From NCBI RefSeq assembly GCF_030463535.1, contig NC_132896.1, positions 19,387,709 through 19,451,708 of the forward strand: a stretch of DNA of 64,000 bases. Reading direction: 5' to 3'. The position numbers were made by a program, and so were the translations under genes. Positions 24,637-37,267 of the stretch are shown piece by piece (position 1 is the stretch's first letter; every line of letters begins with the position of its first letter). Source of the DNA: Salminus brasiliensis (Eukaryota > Chordata > Actinopteri > Characiformes > Bryconidae). Below the pieces are notes generated by a model. That model saw only the letters and a program-made list of their open reading frames with translations, was not told the origin of the DNA and searched no databases.

Positions 24637-26127
24637 GGCTCTACGTGCAGTTCATAAAGGAGGACGCGGGAAAAAAAGAGAGGACCGGATTTTCCATGAC
24701 GACATTTCTATTCAGGTTGGGGGGAAAAAACCGGGCGGCTTTACAAGCTAACAGAGCGCAACGTGACCGGGATACAAATATTTAAGTCGATGACAAGTCC
24801 TGAAATTTATTATAACCCTCAGCAACAACAGGGGCCAGAACTTCACCGGCTCCAGCGTTAAACTGTGGGGGCTTCCCAGTGTATGTGAAGAGCTTACAGA
24901 TCAGGACGAAGAGCCTTTAAGGCTTCAGCATCAAACTCAGTAGTGAAGTCGCTAAAGTTTCAGTGAAGTTTCAGCGACAGTAGCAGGCAGCAGTTAGCGG
25001 GTGGACGCTATTGCTAGTGCGCTATTGCTGCCTGCCGTCAAAACATTTCAGTGGTTTTGCCTGATGTGTTTTTTTTTTTTTTGACACTTACATTTTCAGT
25101 TCTCTCATTAAGAGTCTGGGCATCTGTTTCTGTAAGGATGTCCATTTCTGTTTTTTTTTTTTTAATTATTTTTTTTAATAAAACTGAGCTCCGGTTCGGG
25201 CTGACTGACAGCGTTTCGCTTAGAATCAGTAACTTCATTTACATCATTACATGAAACCAGTGCGGCTTTGACCAGCCTGCCTCTGATTTTAGCACACACT
25301 AAGAGTGGGCAGTGCGTGCACTGAATCCCCTATAACACACCCACCGGCCCTCGCCGTCGCCAAAAAAAGTTCTTCGGGGATTAAAAGAAGAAAAAAGCCC
25401 TCCACGTTTTCTCCCACCCCCCACTTTGTCGCTCCAGTACAGCCCCATTCAGTTAGGATGCTCGCCCTGTAGCAGGAGGCTCTCCGTCCCGCCGCGGTGA
25501 AGCTCATGAACTCACAGCAGACTCCTTCAGCTCAGCACCGTTAACGAGCAGGGGAACCGCAAACCGTCGTCTTTGGCAACATATACTTTTGGGGTACTTG
25601 TTCATGTTTTAATCCAAGGATTATTTTTTTAAACAATTTTTCCTCGCTTGATGTAGTAAAAGTTAGAATTTTCACCTCGTATTTTAACGTAAGAAAAGTA
25701 TTTCATTATTACCTTTCTGACGATGAATTTGTCATATTCCTGATATTTGTATTATTCTGTCTATACGCTAATACTATCCTATCGCTCCTCCTGTACTTCC
25801 TTCATTCTTTATTAGCTTGAGCATTTTCTACTTGAGCTTGAGCTTTTCTTAAAAAAATCCACTTGTCTCAATTATTGTTTTTACAACTATTTGTTTGATT
25901 TTTTTTTTATGTTTTAGAGAGATGTTCGTATTTTTATTTTAAATTAAACGCTCATTAGAAATTATAGTAGTATACGTTTTTTTTTTTTTTTTTTTGCTTT
26001 TTTTGTACTGATACGGGCCCATAAGTTTGCTCTTTGCTGGGCTCCAGGGTGGCTGAGGGTCTTTAGGGCCGCTCGTATGTGAGCGGTTTAATAAGTACGG
26101 TTCCCCTTTCTTCTCTAGTGAAGCATC

Positions 26128-27601
26128 ATGGAGGCCGAGTGCACCGCGGGGGGCGCTGAGGAGCTCAACACGGAACTCTCAGCACCCAAAGCGGTAAGAC
26201 AGCTCCAGCGTTTCCTTTCTGGGACATTTTGGGACGTGAGCACGGACGGGGGTTAACCTGATATTTGAGGAGAGGGCTTATGGACAGATGGATGCTTAAA
26301 GTAGGCATCACTGCAAAAAAACTTTTTTAATAATGCTTCTGAGGGAGAGAGAGACAAAATCTCAATTTTTCTTTGTAAATAAAATACAGTCCATCACCAG
26401 CCTTAGTCCCTGTTCGAGAAACAAGCCAATGGAATATAGGCCAAGCCATATCCATCATACGTACATGGATGGTTTGGACCGTCCTCACTGATGCGTCAGG
26501 CGATAGAGAATATTACACCCTAGGAACACAGTTCCTCCATGGGGGTTAGAGGCTCCTTTATGGTGGTCAGGTGGAGATCTCAGTGTGTGCCGTGACTCAG
26601 TGCTGTGAATTAGTGGGTAACATCTGGCCAGAGGGTGACCCTGCAGGCCTCTGCAGCTGTTGGAGGTTAGCTCTCCCAATGAGGGTCAGCGGGGCCAGCA
26701 GGCCCTTCTCCGTCTTCATCCACTCAGAGTTGCATTCACTGCACTGAGATTGTGAATGAAGCCCCCTCCCACCTCTTCACACCACTCTAAGGATGTGTCC
26801 ATTCGCTTAAGCTTCTTACTGGAATGCCATTTTCACTCTCTCTCTGCATCCTCTGTAAGGACCTCTTACATAACCCAGCTCCAGAGCACAACTTTTTGTT
26901 GGAAGTAATGTGTGGCTGTGTTTATGTTTCTTTGGCGCTTACTTTAAATGTTAGGACTTAGCTTAGCTTTTTTTTTTATTTTTTAAGTGTGTCTGACCGA
27001 GTTAATTTGTGTTATTAGTGTTTTGTCTTTTTTCTGCCATTAGCGTGCTGGGTCACTGCATAAGCATTGCCACGAGCTGGCCGAGGCCATGGAGGTAGAA
27101 CAAGAAGGACTGGTGGAGCATCAGCCTCTGGAGCAGGACGACCTCAACTTTGAGAGATGGAAACCCAAGCCAAAGCCCAAGAGGACGCTGCATGAGAAAA
27201 TCGACGACCTAAAAACGTACCTGTGGAACCCCGAGACCAAGGAGTTCATGGGCCGCTCGGGAAAAAGCTGGAGTAAGTAGCCTATAGGAACCGTGCATGT
27301 AAATGTAGACCAGCGGGCAGTTGAATAATTCCAGTGGCAAAACAATGGGCACTTGTTGTAGCGAGTGGGCATGGAGAGCATGAGCAGATTAAGCTGTAAA
27401 CGAAAGGCTTCAATTAGTGATGTACCGTCTCTGTCTGACAGGCATAGGCAAGTGAGTGCACAGCTTATTAGTTTTGCTCATTATTTTTGGTTTTTGCACT
27501 GGGTTTCGGGTCAGGATGAGCCAACAGGCGGCTTTGAACTGCGCCTTTCGTGTCTGTTGCCACTGCATACTCCGCTTGGAAAGTGTGCATGTGTCACTGT
27601 G

Positions 27602-27643
<42 letters not shown>

Positions 27644-30021
27644 CGAATGGAGTGTTTACATAGGTGCACAGATAGCTTGGAGAAATCTTGACAAAAACAG
27701 ACTGCCTGGGGAATGGTTCCCAGCGGGAGAGCAACTGTCGCAGTCCGTTCACTGGCCAGGAATCACATTCCTATTACCCCTACCGAGCCTTCCCCTGCCT
27801 CTTTCCCAAAACCCCCCTCGACCTCCAGACCACCTCAGACACGCTCTCTCTCATCCCCAGTGCACGCCGACACGTAGCATCTCATAAGTGTTTGTTCCCC
27901 AGAAACTCTGTCAGGCTTAAAACAAACTTTCCTGGCAACGGTCACTTCCTGTAGAGGCTTGCCTTGTAGAAGAGCCCCTCAGTCTCACTGGCTGGATGGT
28001 TGCTATGCAACATGTCCCACCATTCCCTATGGGACATTACTCTAAATGACATGAAATTCTCATAGAGAGATCAGAAGATATGAGCAGAACAAATGCTCCA
28101 ATACACTCTGGCGTCCAGCGCAGGCACAGCAATTTTGTGTGTTTGAACTGACGAGGAGAGTGTTAACACAGACTGCTCTGGCAAACCGTGTCCCCTTTAC
28201 ACGTGAGTTGGGGAGGGGCCGTCCAAGTGTGCGTATTTTGTGAAAGAAGAGTGTGTAGGGGCCTCACAATGCCAGAGTGGGGTGATCGGACTCCTTGGAG
28301 CTGCCGGTGGCTCTGGATGGCTGCAAAAGACCGTCACTCTGATGGCAAACCGGAGGTTCACTGTGTTCCTGAGTAAAAGGACAGCTGGGAGAATTCTCAC
28401 TGGGCTTGAACAGAAAGGCCTTTGTAGCTCGGGGACACAAGGCTGGCTGCAGCTAGTCCCTGTGAAATTGCCTGCACAGCAAAAGCCATTTAATTTGGAG
28501 ACACGTCCTGGTTTGATCACTAGCTAATGGACACTTAATTGGAAATTAAAAAACAATAGCCACAGTCTATTTACGTCCAGTCTTGTGCGCAGAAGTTCCA
28601 AAGACATGGAGACTCAACATTACCATTACCATTTCTCTGACACATACAGTTACATACACGGTCAGTCACACAGATCCCTGATTCAGTTACATTTACATGT
28701 GTCTGCCGTCTGTCATGAGGAGATTACAGTTTGATCCCTAGTGATGCCACAGCCATCCATGGCCAGATATACCTGAGATTATAATTGGGAAAATCTTTGG
28801 GTGGGTCGGATGGACCGCCATCCCTGTCCGTCACTCAGCGCAACGCTGGCCAGCGCAGGTGTCAATTAGCTGATGTTAGTGTGGCAGTTAGTGCTCTCCT
28901 CCGAGTGTGTTCAGATAATAGCATAAAGACAATGCAATATATTGTAAATTTATATTTGTGAATGTTTATTTTATTGAATATTATTATAGTCAGTAATAAT
29001 CTGAAGTGGCGCAACTGTCTAAGTGTTGGCCTATCACAGGGAGATTATCTTGGCTGTGACTGGGAGTCCAAGATATACATTGTCTGGGTGGGTAGGATGG
29101 CCCTGCCTTTTCCCCCGTCAATGTAAAGGGGTGCTAGCCAGCCTGAATGTCTGTTGGCTGACCTAACAGAACTGGCAGTTAGTGTTCTCCTGCAACCATG
29201 CTGAACTGTCCAGTGACGTTGTGTCAGCAGCAGTTCAAAAAGATGCAGTTTGGTGGCTTTGTGTGATGGGGGGTGTCCTAGCCAATCTTAGCCTTCAGAT
29301 GCCTGAAATCACATGTAACTACAACACACTCTCCACCAACTTGGAAAAATATACATAAGATTGGTAAAGCTTGGGACTGGGATTAGTTTTGTAATGTAAA
29401 TGAATTTATTAAGTATTATGTTTTGGTGTTCTCTTCCAGGTCTCATTCTTTTCTTCTACTCGGCATTGTACATTTTCCTGGCAGCCATGTTTGGCGGCTG
29501 CATGTGCTGTCTGATGTGGTCCATCAGTCCCTACACTCCAACCTACAACGACAGGGTGATGCCTCCAGGTAGTTTTTATTGAAAAATAAAGACAGTCAGC
29601 AAATTGACCACCAAATGACTTCCGATAAGCATATAGGAGTATAAATAAGCACAGTTGCATATTTTGCAAATATTTGCTGCCCATTGGTATGACACAATTG
29701 TTTGGGCATCTAAATATATAATCCATCTGTTGGAGTGTGACATTTTGTTCATTCTGTCTCATGTAAATGATATTTATTTAATCTAATTTAACGTTATTGT
29801 TTTGAAACAGGATTGTACAGGACAACGAAAGACTGTTAGGCTAAGTTAGTAGGTAAAGATGTGGGACAGTAGTGTAAGGAACAATAAGTACAATAGACAA
29901 AAAAAATTAATACAAATATGTGCAATGTTTGCATGAATAAGTCAAATGAAATAAACATGTACTCCAGTGATTGCCATTGAGTGTTGTGTAACAATGGAAT
30001 AGATGTAGCCAGGAACCAAGA

Positions 30022-30059
<38 letters not shown>

Positions 30060-31999
30060 CATTGTTTTAGCATAACTGTTTATTGTGCTTTAACTGATTG
30101 GTTGTTTTGCATGAAACCAAAACATTACATTCACAATGTTGCTTTATAGCAACTTGGTTTCATTTTCTTTAAAGATTATATGAATTTGTTGCTATCAGTC
30201 TTGCATATAAAGACAGTGTAATTATTCAGTTTTGTCTTGAATATTTATATGAAAATTACAGATTGTTTATATGACATTGCATATTTAGGCAACTTATCCC
30301 CCCAAAAATATTTTTGTTAATAATCCCATTTAATGCAGCTAAAATATATATATATCTTTAAATATTGCACTCATTCAATAGAGGATTTTTTTTGGATTAT
30401 ATGTAAACACTGAAATGCATGTACATGTCTCTCATTTACTGCCTTTTTGTCCCCAAACTGGCAGGTATGACCATGTCCCCACATATTCACAATGTTCATG
30501 GATTTGACATTACCTTCAATGCCTCAGATCGCAGCTCATGGAAGAAGTACGCACGAGCACTGGAAGCTCAGCTTAAACGTGAGTCTTGAAGTTTCTTGTG
30601 AACCCATTCAAACCTGCCTTACCCCCCCCCCCCCAGCTCCAGTCAACCATAGAGGAACGGGCAGGGAGGGAAACCCCTTTTGTAGGCTGAGAGCAACCAC
30701 ACTGTGCTTCTCGGGCCCCACTTTTGTGCTGGTCCGTTAGAGTAGGAGGCCAGGCAGGGTATTCAGTCATTGTCTGGTTTATTTATGGGGTCTCTCTCTC
30801 TCTATCTCTCTCTCTCCCCCGCATTTCCACTTCCCGCGCTCTACTCCTACAGCCTATGACGATGCAGTTCAGGAGAGGCGTAACATTGCATGCAAGCAGG
30901 ATGCATATTTCATGCAGGATGATCTGGAGGAGAGTGCTGAGAGGAAAGCATGCCAGTTCAAGAGGTCCTGGCTAGGGCCGTGTTCCGGCGTGCAGGACAG
31001 AGACTTTGGCTACTCTGGAGGAAAGCCCTGCATCCTCCTCAAAATGAACCGGGTGAGCACAGCTTTTAGTGCAGCACTGCAGAATGAGTGATCAAGAAAG
31101 GACAGAGGAGTGCTGGTGTGAAACTGAAGTGGTGGGAAGTGCTAAGAATTCTTAAGCAACAGAAGAGTGAATCTTTAGCAACATCTTGTGGTGAAATTGA
31201 GTAGCTCCAAAAAACAAAAGCACACTGTTCCCAACATTGCACTGTGGTTTGTAATGTTTCTAATAAATATTTTTTCTTTCTTTTTGCCATCTTCATGCAG
31301 ATTCTTGGTTATTTACCTGGTCAAGGTACTCCAGTGAATGTTGCATGTGTGGTTAAAGTAAGTATATAGCCTTAGTGCTAAACACATGGCAAAGCCGGGG
31401 TTGTGCACACTATCATACAGACGAACGTACAGGTGTACAAGATTTGACGTGAACACACATTGCTTTTATTACAGTCCTTGTCTAGAAATGAGAGTCTAAT
31501 GGTCTGTTCACTTTGTCTGTCCAGAAAGGGACGCCTGAGGGCCTTGGAGATGTTGAATTCTATCCAAAAAACATTTTCAACTTAATGTATTATCCTTACT
31601 ATGGGAAGCTCCGACATGTAAGTATGCATTTACTGCCTTATTATATTACCTTACTGTTAAAATATTAACCACGTTTCAGGAGAGGAATTAACAATGGTGG
31701 CAATGGTTCATGAAGGCCTGGGTTGTACGTTGAACTAAAAGGAAATGATTTGGCCATATACGTTATTAAGGCTATTTATTGATCTTGCTAAATGAGTAAA
31801 AGTTATGTAATGTAATGCATTAATGCACATTAACATGCTGCAGGATTTGAGAGGTATCTCCTCACTGCCACAGTCCTACTTGAAACCCACCCAGGCAACA
31901 TCCTAGCTATGGTGGATACCCATATGTCCACAGTGTGCTCTTTAAAATATGGCACATATTAATATATGGTATATAATATGTATATATCAGCCACCATTG

Positions 32000-32054
<55 letters not shown>

Positions 32055-32480
32055 GCAGGATACAATCATTTGTCCTAATAGCAATAAGGATTTGAAAAAT
32101 TTAATAAACTTTTAAGCAGTATATTAAATTAAAAACTAACAATGCATTGAATATACTATTTTACCTTTAAGCTGTAGATTAGTAATCAGACTTTGTATTG
32201 ATCTGATTTGATTTTAGATTGATGTTGATGTATGTTGTGTTGATTTATTCTTAGAATAGTCAAAAGCTTTTTAAATTTAGAATTTCAAATATCATTTTTT
32301 GTTGTTGCTGCATAACAGGTAAACTACACCTCTCCACTGGTAGCTGCTCGCTTTCCTAGTCTCCAGCTCGACACCCATCTACATGTGCAATGTAAGCTAA
32401 ATGGGAAAGGGATCATCAATGATTCACCAACTGACCGCTTCCTGGGTAGTGTGTCATTCTCTCTAGAAGTGGGAGCGTAG
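26128..32480 (+). CDS. atp1b4: Na+/K+-ATPase beta-4 subunit (ATP1B4), complete coding region in eight exons
   Basis: Exons: 26128-26193, 27044-27272, 29440-29568, 30465-30578, 30853-31052, 31301-31357, 31525-31617 and 32319-32480. Phases agree and give 349 residues. It is a type II membrane protein. The cytosolic tail of about 98 residues ends [18 protein letters not shown]. One membrane span lies at about 100-126, then [17 protein letters not shown] and an extracellular domain with the six cysteines of P-type ATPase beta subunits (IACK, KAC, GPC, KPC, VAC, VQC) and YYPYYGK. KMNRILGY and the neighbours favour beta-4 over beta-1/2/3. In fish beta-4 is thought to serve as a true pump subunit, whereas in placental mammals it became a nuclear-membrane protein. 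The tail here lacks the long glutamate runs of the mammalian form. An acceptor just before the ATG (TTCTCTAG) implies an upstream non-coding exon. Confidence 0.95.
27598..27642. repeat. (GT)n microsatellite in atp1b4 intron 2
   Basis: About 20 GT units with one C interruption. Confidence 0.95.
28715..28925. mobile_element. SINE-like element, copy 1 (atp1b4 intron 2)
   Basis: GGGTGGGTCGGATGG, then CCATCCCTGTCCGTCA and GGCAGTTAGTGCTCTCCTCC, then GAGTGTGTTCAG. The same order of blocks recurs in copy 2 (29005-29225). The body resembles an otophysan SINE family I know from memory. The head of this copy is decayed. Confidence 0.55.
29005..29225 (+). mobile_element. SINE-like element with tRNA-type head, copy 2 (atp1b4 intron 2)
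   Basis: The head AGTGGCGCAACTGTCTAAGT fits a tRNA A-box (TRGYNNANNNG), with a decayed B-box region after it. Then come GGGTGGGTAGGATGG, CCCCCGTCAATGTA and GGCAGTTAGTGTTCTCCTGC, parallel to copy 1. No target-site duplication was located by eye. Confidence 0.55.
32003..32051. repeat. (AT)n microsatellite in atp1b4 intron 7
   Basis: About 24 AT units. Confidence 0.95.
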
Positions 32481-33165
32481 TGCTGGAGTAGGCCTGCAAA
32501 GGAACTAAACTTAAACTTCTCAGTGTACATTATGGTTCAGACAGTCCCAGTGTACTTTCCTTTACCGTGTCCTGCCCCCCCCCCGCCCCACCCCGCCCCA
32601 CCCCACCCCACCCCACCCTGCCTCCGCCTCTGTGCCTTCCACTTGAATCGAATGCAGCGTTATTGCATACAACGTTCCTGCCCACGCACAGAATGCTCCA
32701 GCAGGCTACTGTAGGTTAAGCATAAGAGCAAACACTGCCATTACAGAATATAATATGTAGATTTTTATGGGGGGGAGGAGTAAGATTTCATTTCATCCTG
32801 CATTAATATTTTCTAGATTAGACAATAACCACAAATGTAGTTTTTTGAGATGCAGTTATGTACACTGTACAGAATGGAGTGTGCCTTGCCTCGGTTTACT
32901 GTAGAGGATTAACTTGTGAGTTGCTACCTTAAGTCAAATGGTACATATATATTCATATGTAGCTGAATATATGTAACCTTGAATGACAAACAGTAGGATA
33001 TCTGTTTTGGGTTTTATGTGATGGGACTCCTTTGTGTTTTCTTTTTTTTTTTTTGTATTTTTTTTTTATCTGTCAGGCCATACAAGGAATAATCTTGTTT
33101 AACGGATTTACTTGCTCACTTTTATAAACGAATAGATGAACAAATAAAACGAAGAAGCAAAAACA
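32481..33165 (+). other. atp1b4: atp1b4 3' UTR
   Basis: No coding frame. A cytosine-rich (CCCCR)n minisatellite lies at about 32575-32620. A poly(A) signal, AATAAA, is at 33143-33148; an alternative lies at 34261-34266. Confidence 0.55.
32575..32620. repeat. (CCCCR)n cytosine-rich minisatellite
   Basis: A run of C followed by repeated CCCCG/CCCCA units in the atp1b4 3' UTR. Confidence 0.85.
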
Positions 33166-34850
33166 TATGTAAATTTCTTTACCAAGATAATTAATGGGTG
33201 CAATGAGCTAAATATAAAACAAAGCTCAACATGGCTAGTTGGACCTACCCAAAGGAATATTTCAGTTATGTTAATGTATATTGATATGCACGATGTTAAT
33301 ATATATTAAGATAAATGGATAGGTACAGTATTGATATATATTACTACGTATAATTAATATATATCATTTTGGGGCATAAAGCACCTAAGAGTGTAAGAAA
33401 TGCCATCTGTGCAGCTGTTTAATGGAAATATTTAGCGCCAGCAAGTTTAACCTTTACAGACTGTTAACTTTACAAATTATTAACTGCATTCCTGTAAAAG
33501 TCTTTGTTTAGTAGCACTAGGTCAGATGGATGTATTATATGCCATAGGTTTATTGCTCTCTTCAGTAAATCTGTTAAACAATGATTCAGTTAAATGGTCT
33601 TAACAAGCAAAACAGCAGCAAACCTAACAGTAATAACAGTCCCATTAAAAGCAGACTGTCATGTTTAACCTTGTATCTCCGTGCTTGTTTTTTTTTTTTT
33701 TTAATAACAATCAGTTGTTTTAGAATTGATTTCTTTGTACTACATCAAGAACTAAATTGATTTATGTTTATTAGTAGCACTAAATATATATATTTTTTTC
33801 AAAGACAAATGTATTTTTCCAGAGTCAAATGTATGAATTAAGGAACCGAAGATCCTTATCATGATCTTATCAGATATATTATCATTTTTTTTCTCTTCTT
33901 GAAACGAAACATAACCTGACCTCACAGCAGATAGTAGACATTTTACACGCACAAACACACTCCCAATACCCAGATTTCGATACGGCTCAATCTTTATAGG
34001 GTGGAAAAAAAAATACTGTGCCTGCTTGGTTCTCTGTGAGAAGGACTTCAACAGTATTATTTATTAACTGTGTTCGTGTAACTGACATGGTACAATCAGT
34101 TATCCACTGTGATGGCTAGATGGAAGTCAGAAGCTGCATGTTGGTGATTCAGGAAATGCAGTGAAACAAACAAACATCGAACGGCAGACGAGTGTGCCAG
34201 CTCATGTTTTTTTTTTTTTTTGGTTTGTTTTTTTTAAAGCACTCCTAATGTTCTAGACATAATAAAGGTGGAACAGAATTAACTAAATGAACTGTCTCTG
34301 CTTGACTGATTTTGCGAACCCCCTACAAACACTTTTTACATTTGCTCTTGAGAAAAGTGCAAACAAAAAGTCTACACAAGCTTAATGATGTTTTTAGACC
34401 ATTTTTGTTCACAGCTCTGCTCTTATAATGGTGGACCTCATTGTCCTCATTACTCAAACATATATATTGGTGAATCCCACGTGTGGGTTTAAAGAAGAAA
34501 CTTCCATTGTAAACCTTAGACCTTCACGAAGAAAGTTGTAGACCAGTTAAGCTTTCCCTTTTTAGCAGCAAATGTAATGCATATCCCACCTTTTTCCAAA
34601 ACCTCAGCAGACTACATTCTTATTTTAACAGGTTAAGATAAGTATAGACCGTCCAGAACTTGCTACATAAAAAGGTCACTGCATGGTCTTGATCCAAGTC
34701 CGTTTACTTCTGGTTCAGTCTCAGGATCTGACTGTGTAGGTCTTGTGCTATATGAAACAAAAAACTTCAGCTCCAGCCAGTCAAACCATGTTCAAGCATG
34801 GGGACTTTGCAGCACAGAACACACAACAGACAGCAGTACAAAACAAAACA
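33166..34850. other. atp1b4-lamp2 intergenic interval
   Basis: The genes converge here. The sequence is AT-rich with T-runs and no recognisable gene or complete transposon. Confidence 0.4.
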
Positions 34851-35282
34851 AAGCCATTTTTATTGAAATTTCTTACTCATCCAAACAAACATAACTTGAC
34901 CCAGCATTCTTCCACTGACTGAAAAGGGTCTGACCGTGAAGGGACAGGGAAGTGCAACAAAAAGGCACACTGTATTTAAGGGTTGACTGTATTCTTGTGT
35001 TCATATTTGGTAACGCTTCTACAGTGAAGGAACTCGAACCCAAGTCACAGTAACCACGTCTGACTGTTCCATGCTCGGCGTCAAGGGAACGCAGCACACT
35101 AAGCCACCTGTGAGACAGCTAAAAGCTTAAAAGGGGCAGTCCGGACCAAAAGACAACATAACTATCGCTACATCTGCTGTAACAACGTACATCACATTTT
35201 ACAGCAGTCCTTCTGTAGTGGCTAAAGCAGGTAACCCTCCTTTTAATAACGTCAAAAGTGGCAAAATATCTGCTAGGGGTGG

Positions 35283-35510
35283 TTTACATTTACATTACTT
35301 TTAGGGCATTTAGCGGACACTCTCCTCCAGAGCCACTTACAAGATTACTCATTTTATAAATGGTACGTCAATGCAGTGTCAGGAGTCTTGCCCAAAGACT
35401 CTTATTGGAGCAGCACAGCACAGCCACCCAGACCAGGCAACAAAGCCCAGTCTTGCACATTGTGTAGGAGCTCACTGGCAGGTAGTGGTCTTAACTATTG
35501 CACCACAGGG
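35283..35510. mobile_element. Teleost interspersed repeat (ACATTTACATTA...GGCATTTAGCGGACAC type)
   Basis: TTTACATTTACATTACTTTT, AGGGCATTTAGCGGACACTC, then CAGAGCCACTTACAAGATTA and a tail with GTCTTGCCCAAAGACTCTTA. Same family as 19877-19945 but longer. Non-coding. Confidence 0.6.
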
Positions 35511-36094
35511 ATGTTTGAAAAGGAATCCTGTACTCCACAGGCACTCTGCAATTACATTGCATCTTTGACAAAATTTGACAAGTGAGGGAATTAAAAATTA
35601 ATAAATCATAAAAAATAAATGTTTGTCAACTGAGGTAAGAGTTACACTTATGTATGAAAAAAGCCAAAAAAAAAAAAAAAAAAAAAAAACATGAAAAGGC
35701 TCTTTTCTTTTAAGCCAGACTGCCCCTTTCAGTATTCAGATGAAGCATACAAATTACAAATACTGGTCAAAAACAAATCCAGCTTCGCAATGGACCCACA
35801 TCACAACACTTCCTGCCTTTCCCTGAGAGGGGACCTAATGACCTACGGGGTGGGGGCTGAGGGATAGACAAAGTGGCCAAGACTCAATTTCAAATGCTGG
35901 TAAAGTGTCACTGCAAAAAAAAAAAAAAAAAAAAAAAAAAAGTGTCCCTTTATCGTACAACCCAATACGTGCAATAGTTACTGTGACACTTCTAACCTAA
36001 TTTTTCCATCAACGGGTAGCTTACCAAGAAATGTGGGGATTTGTTTCTTTTCTAATAATCATTTCTTTCTAATCTCAACAACAAAGCGCTCAAT

Positions 36095-36246
36095 CTATGA
36101 GTAAGTCCAGAACTGAAATAAAAGACTTCCATTCAAGGGTTAATAAACTTGAGCAACAAAGTTCCTACTGCTAAAAGTTAAACCATTCATACATTCATCA
36201 CATGGATAAATCACATAGCACAATCATTGTGTAGAGCCTTGAACAT
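36095..36246. repeat. 152-bp direct duplication, copy 1
   Basis: Nearly identical, with about four mismatches, to 37513-37664 in the same orientation. Both begin CTATGAGTAAGTCCAGAACT and end GTGTAGAGCCTT plus ACATT. It lies downstream of the lamp2 C exon. Confidence 0.93.
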
Positions 36247-37124
36247 TTTTACGGCAAGGATAAAAATATTAGAAGTTTAAAAAGAGCTAGTCATTTTCCA
36301 TGCATTTAACATTTAGTGCAATGCCAGTGATTATTTGGACAGCCTCTGGGGTGTAAATCTAAACAGACTGCGTCAGCACTGCTAAAATGACCTGGCAACG
36401 GCCATCTTTTCTAGATGGAAAGAACCGTCAGCAGAACTCAGAACACAGAATTTAATACAGGCAGCAAACAAACCAGAAACTGTAAATTCACAGAAGCTGT
36501 AATTGCTTGTAGGATATACAGGTTGAGTAGTTTGTAGAGGGAGGAACTGGGTTCCAGCTTTTTAGCCACACCATCCGAAATTCAGTTTAAGTAATAATGT
36601 TAAATCCATCAAAAATGTTTGAGTTCAATTTTAGACATAAATTTGAAAACCCTTAATTAATCACACTTTTTTGTCCCCTGTGTGAATTTTATTTCAGTAT
36701 GTAAGACTTCAGTTCAAACTGATCATTTCCAACTTCATTGTAATAGAATTAAATTAACATACAGATCCTGTGTGTTGGTAGTTTTATAATGTAAAAGAAA
36801 ACGATATATAGAAGCAACTGTAGTTTAACACTTTAAATTTAACCACATAAACTCAGTTCTAACATGTAAAATAGTGAACATATTAAAACAAGTATAAGTT
36901 CTATACTAAAATTAGTCAGATTTCCCTCTGTACTGGGAATTAACCTTTTACTTGAGACTGAATTTCTGACAAAGAAGCTCTGGACTGAAAGCTTAAGTGG
37001 CTTGCCATAGTGGAGTGTCTCGTAGAGGCAAAGCAGTAAGAAAGGACAGAGTAGAGAAAGAGGAAAACAGCAGAGAATGGGAGAAGCTGAGAGGCAAGCG
37101 CTGATCAGGACAGCTAGAGGAGGT

Positions 37125-37267
37125 TTATACAGACTGGTAACCAGTACGGCTCTTCCGCCGCCCGATCAGGTAAGAGATAAGCACGAGGATGATTAGGAAG
37201 CCGAGAGCCACGCCCACAGCGATCGGCACGAGAAAGCTTAAATCAGCATCCAGAAAGCACTCCTCCG
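37125..37267 (-). CDS. lamp2: lamp2 alternative last exon, C type
   Basis: Encodes [18 protein letters not shown], the membrane span and the tail [12 protein letters not shown]. The final GYQSV and IGRRKSRTG match the vertebrate LAMP2C tail, the isoform implicated in RNA/DNA uptake by lysosomes. The acceptor is GGCAG|CGGAG on the minus strand. It is last in transcript order. Confidence 0.9.

Larger units (their letters stand above)
34851..37124 (-). other. lamp2: Probable 3' UTR of the lamp2 C isoform
   Basis: A minus-strand AATAAA (TTTATT at about 34858-34863) lies about 2.3 kb past the C-exon stop. The interval carries A-runs at about 35669-35689 and 35917-35941 and an interspersed repeat at 35283-35510. 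The poly(A) assignment is inferred. Confidence 0.4.

Noticed and set aside
27365-27954. Overlapping ORFs in atp1b4 intron 2
   Set aside because: They cross a (GT)n microsatellite and show no family match or splice context.
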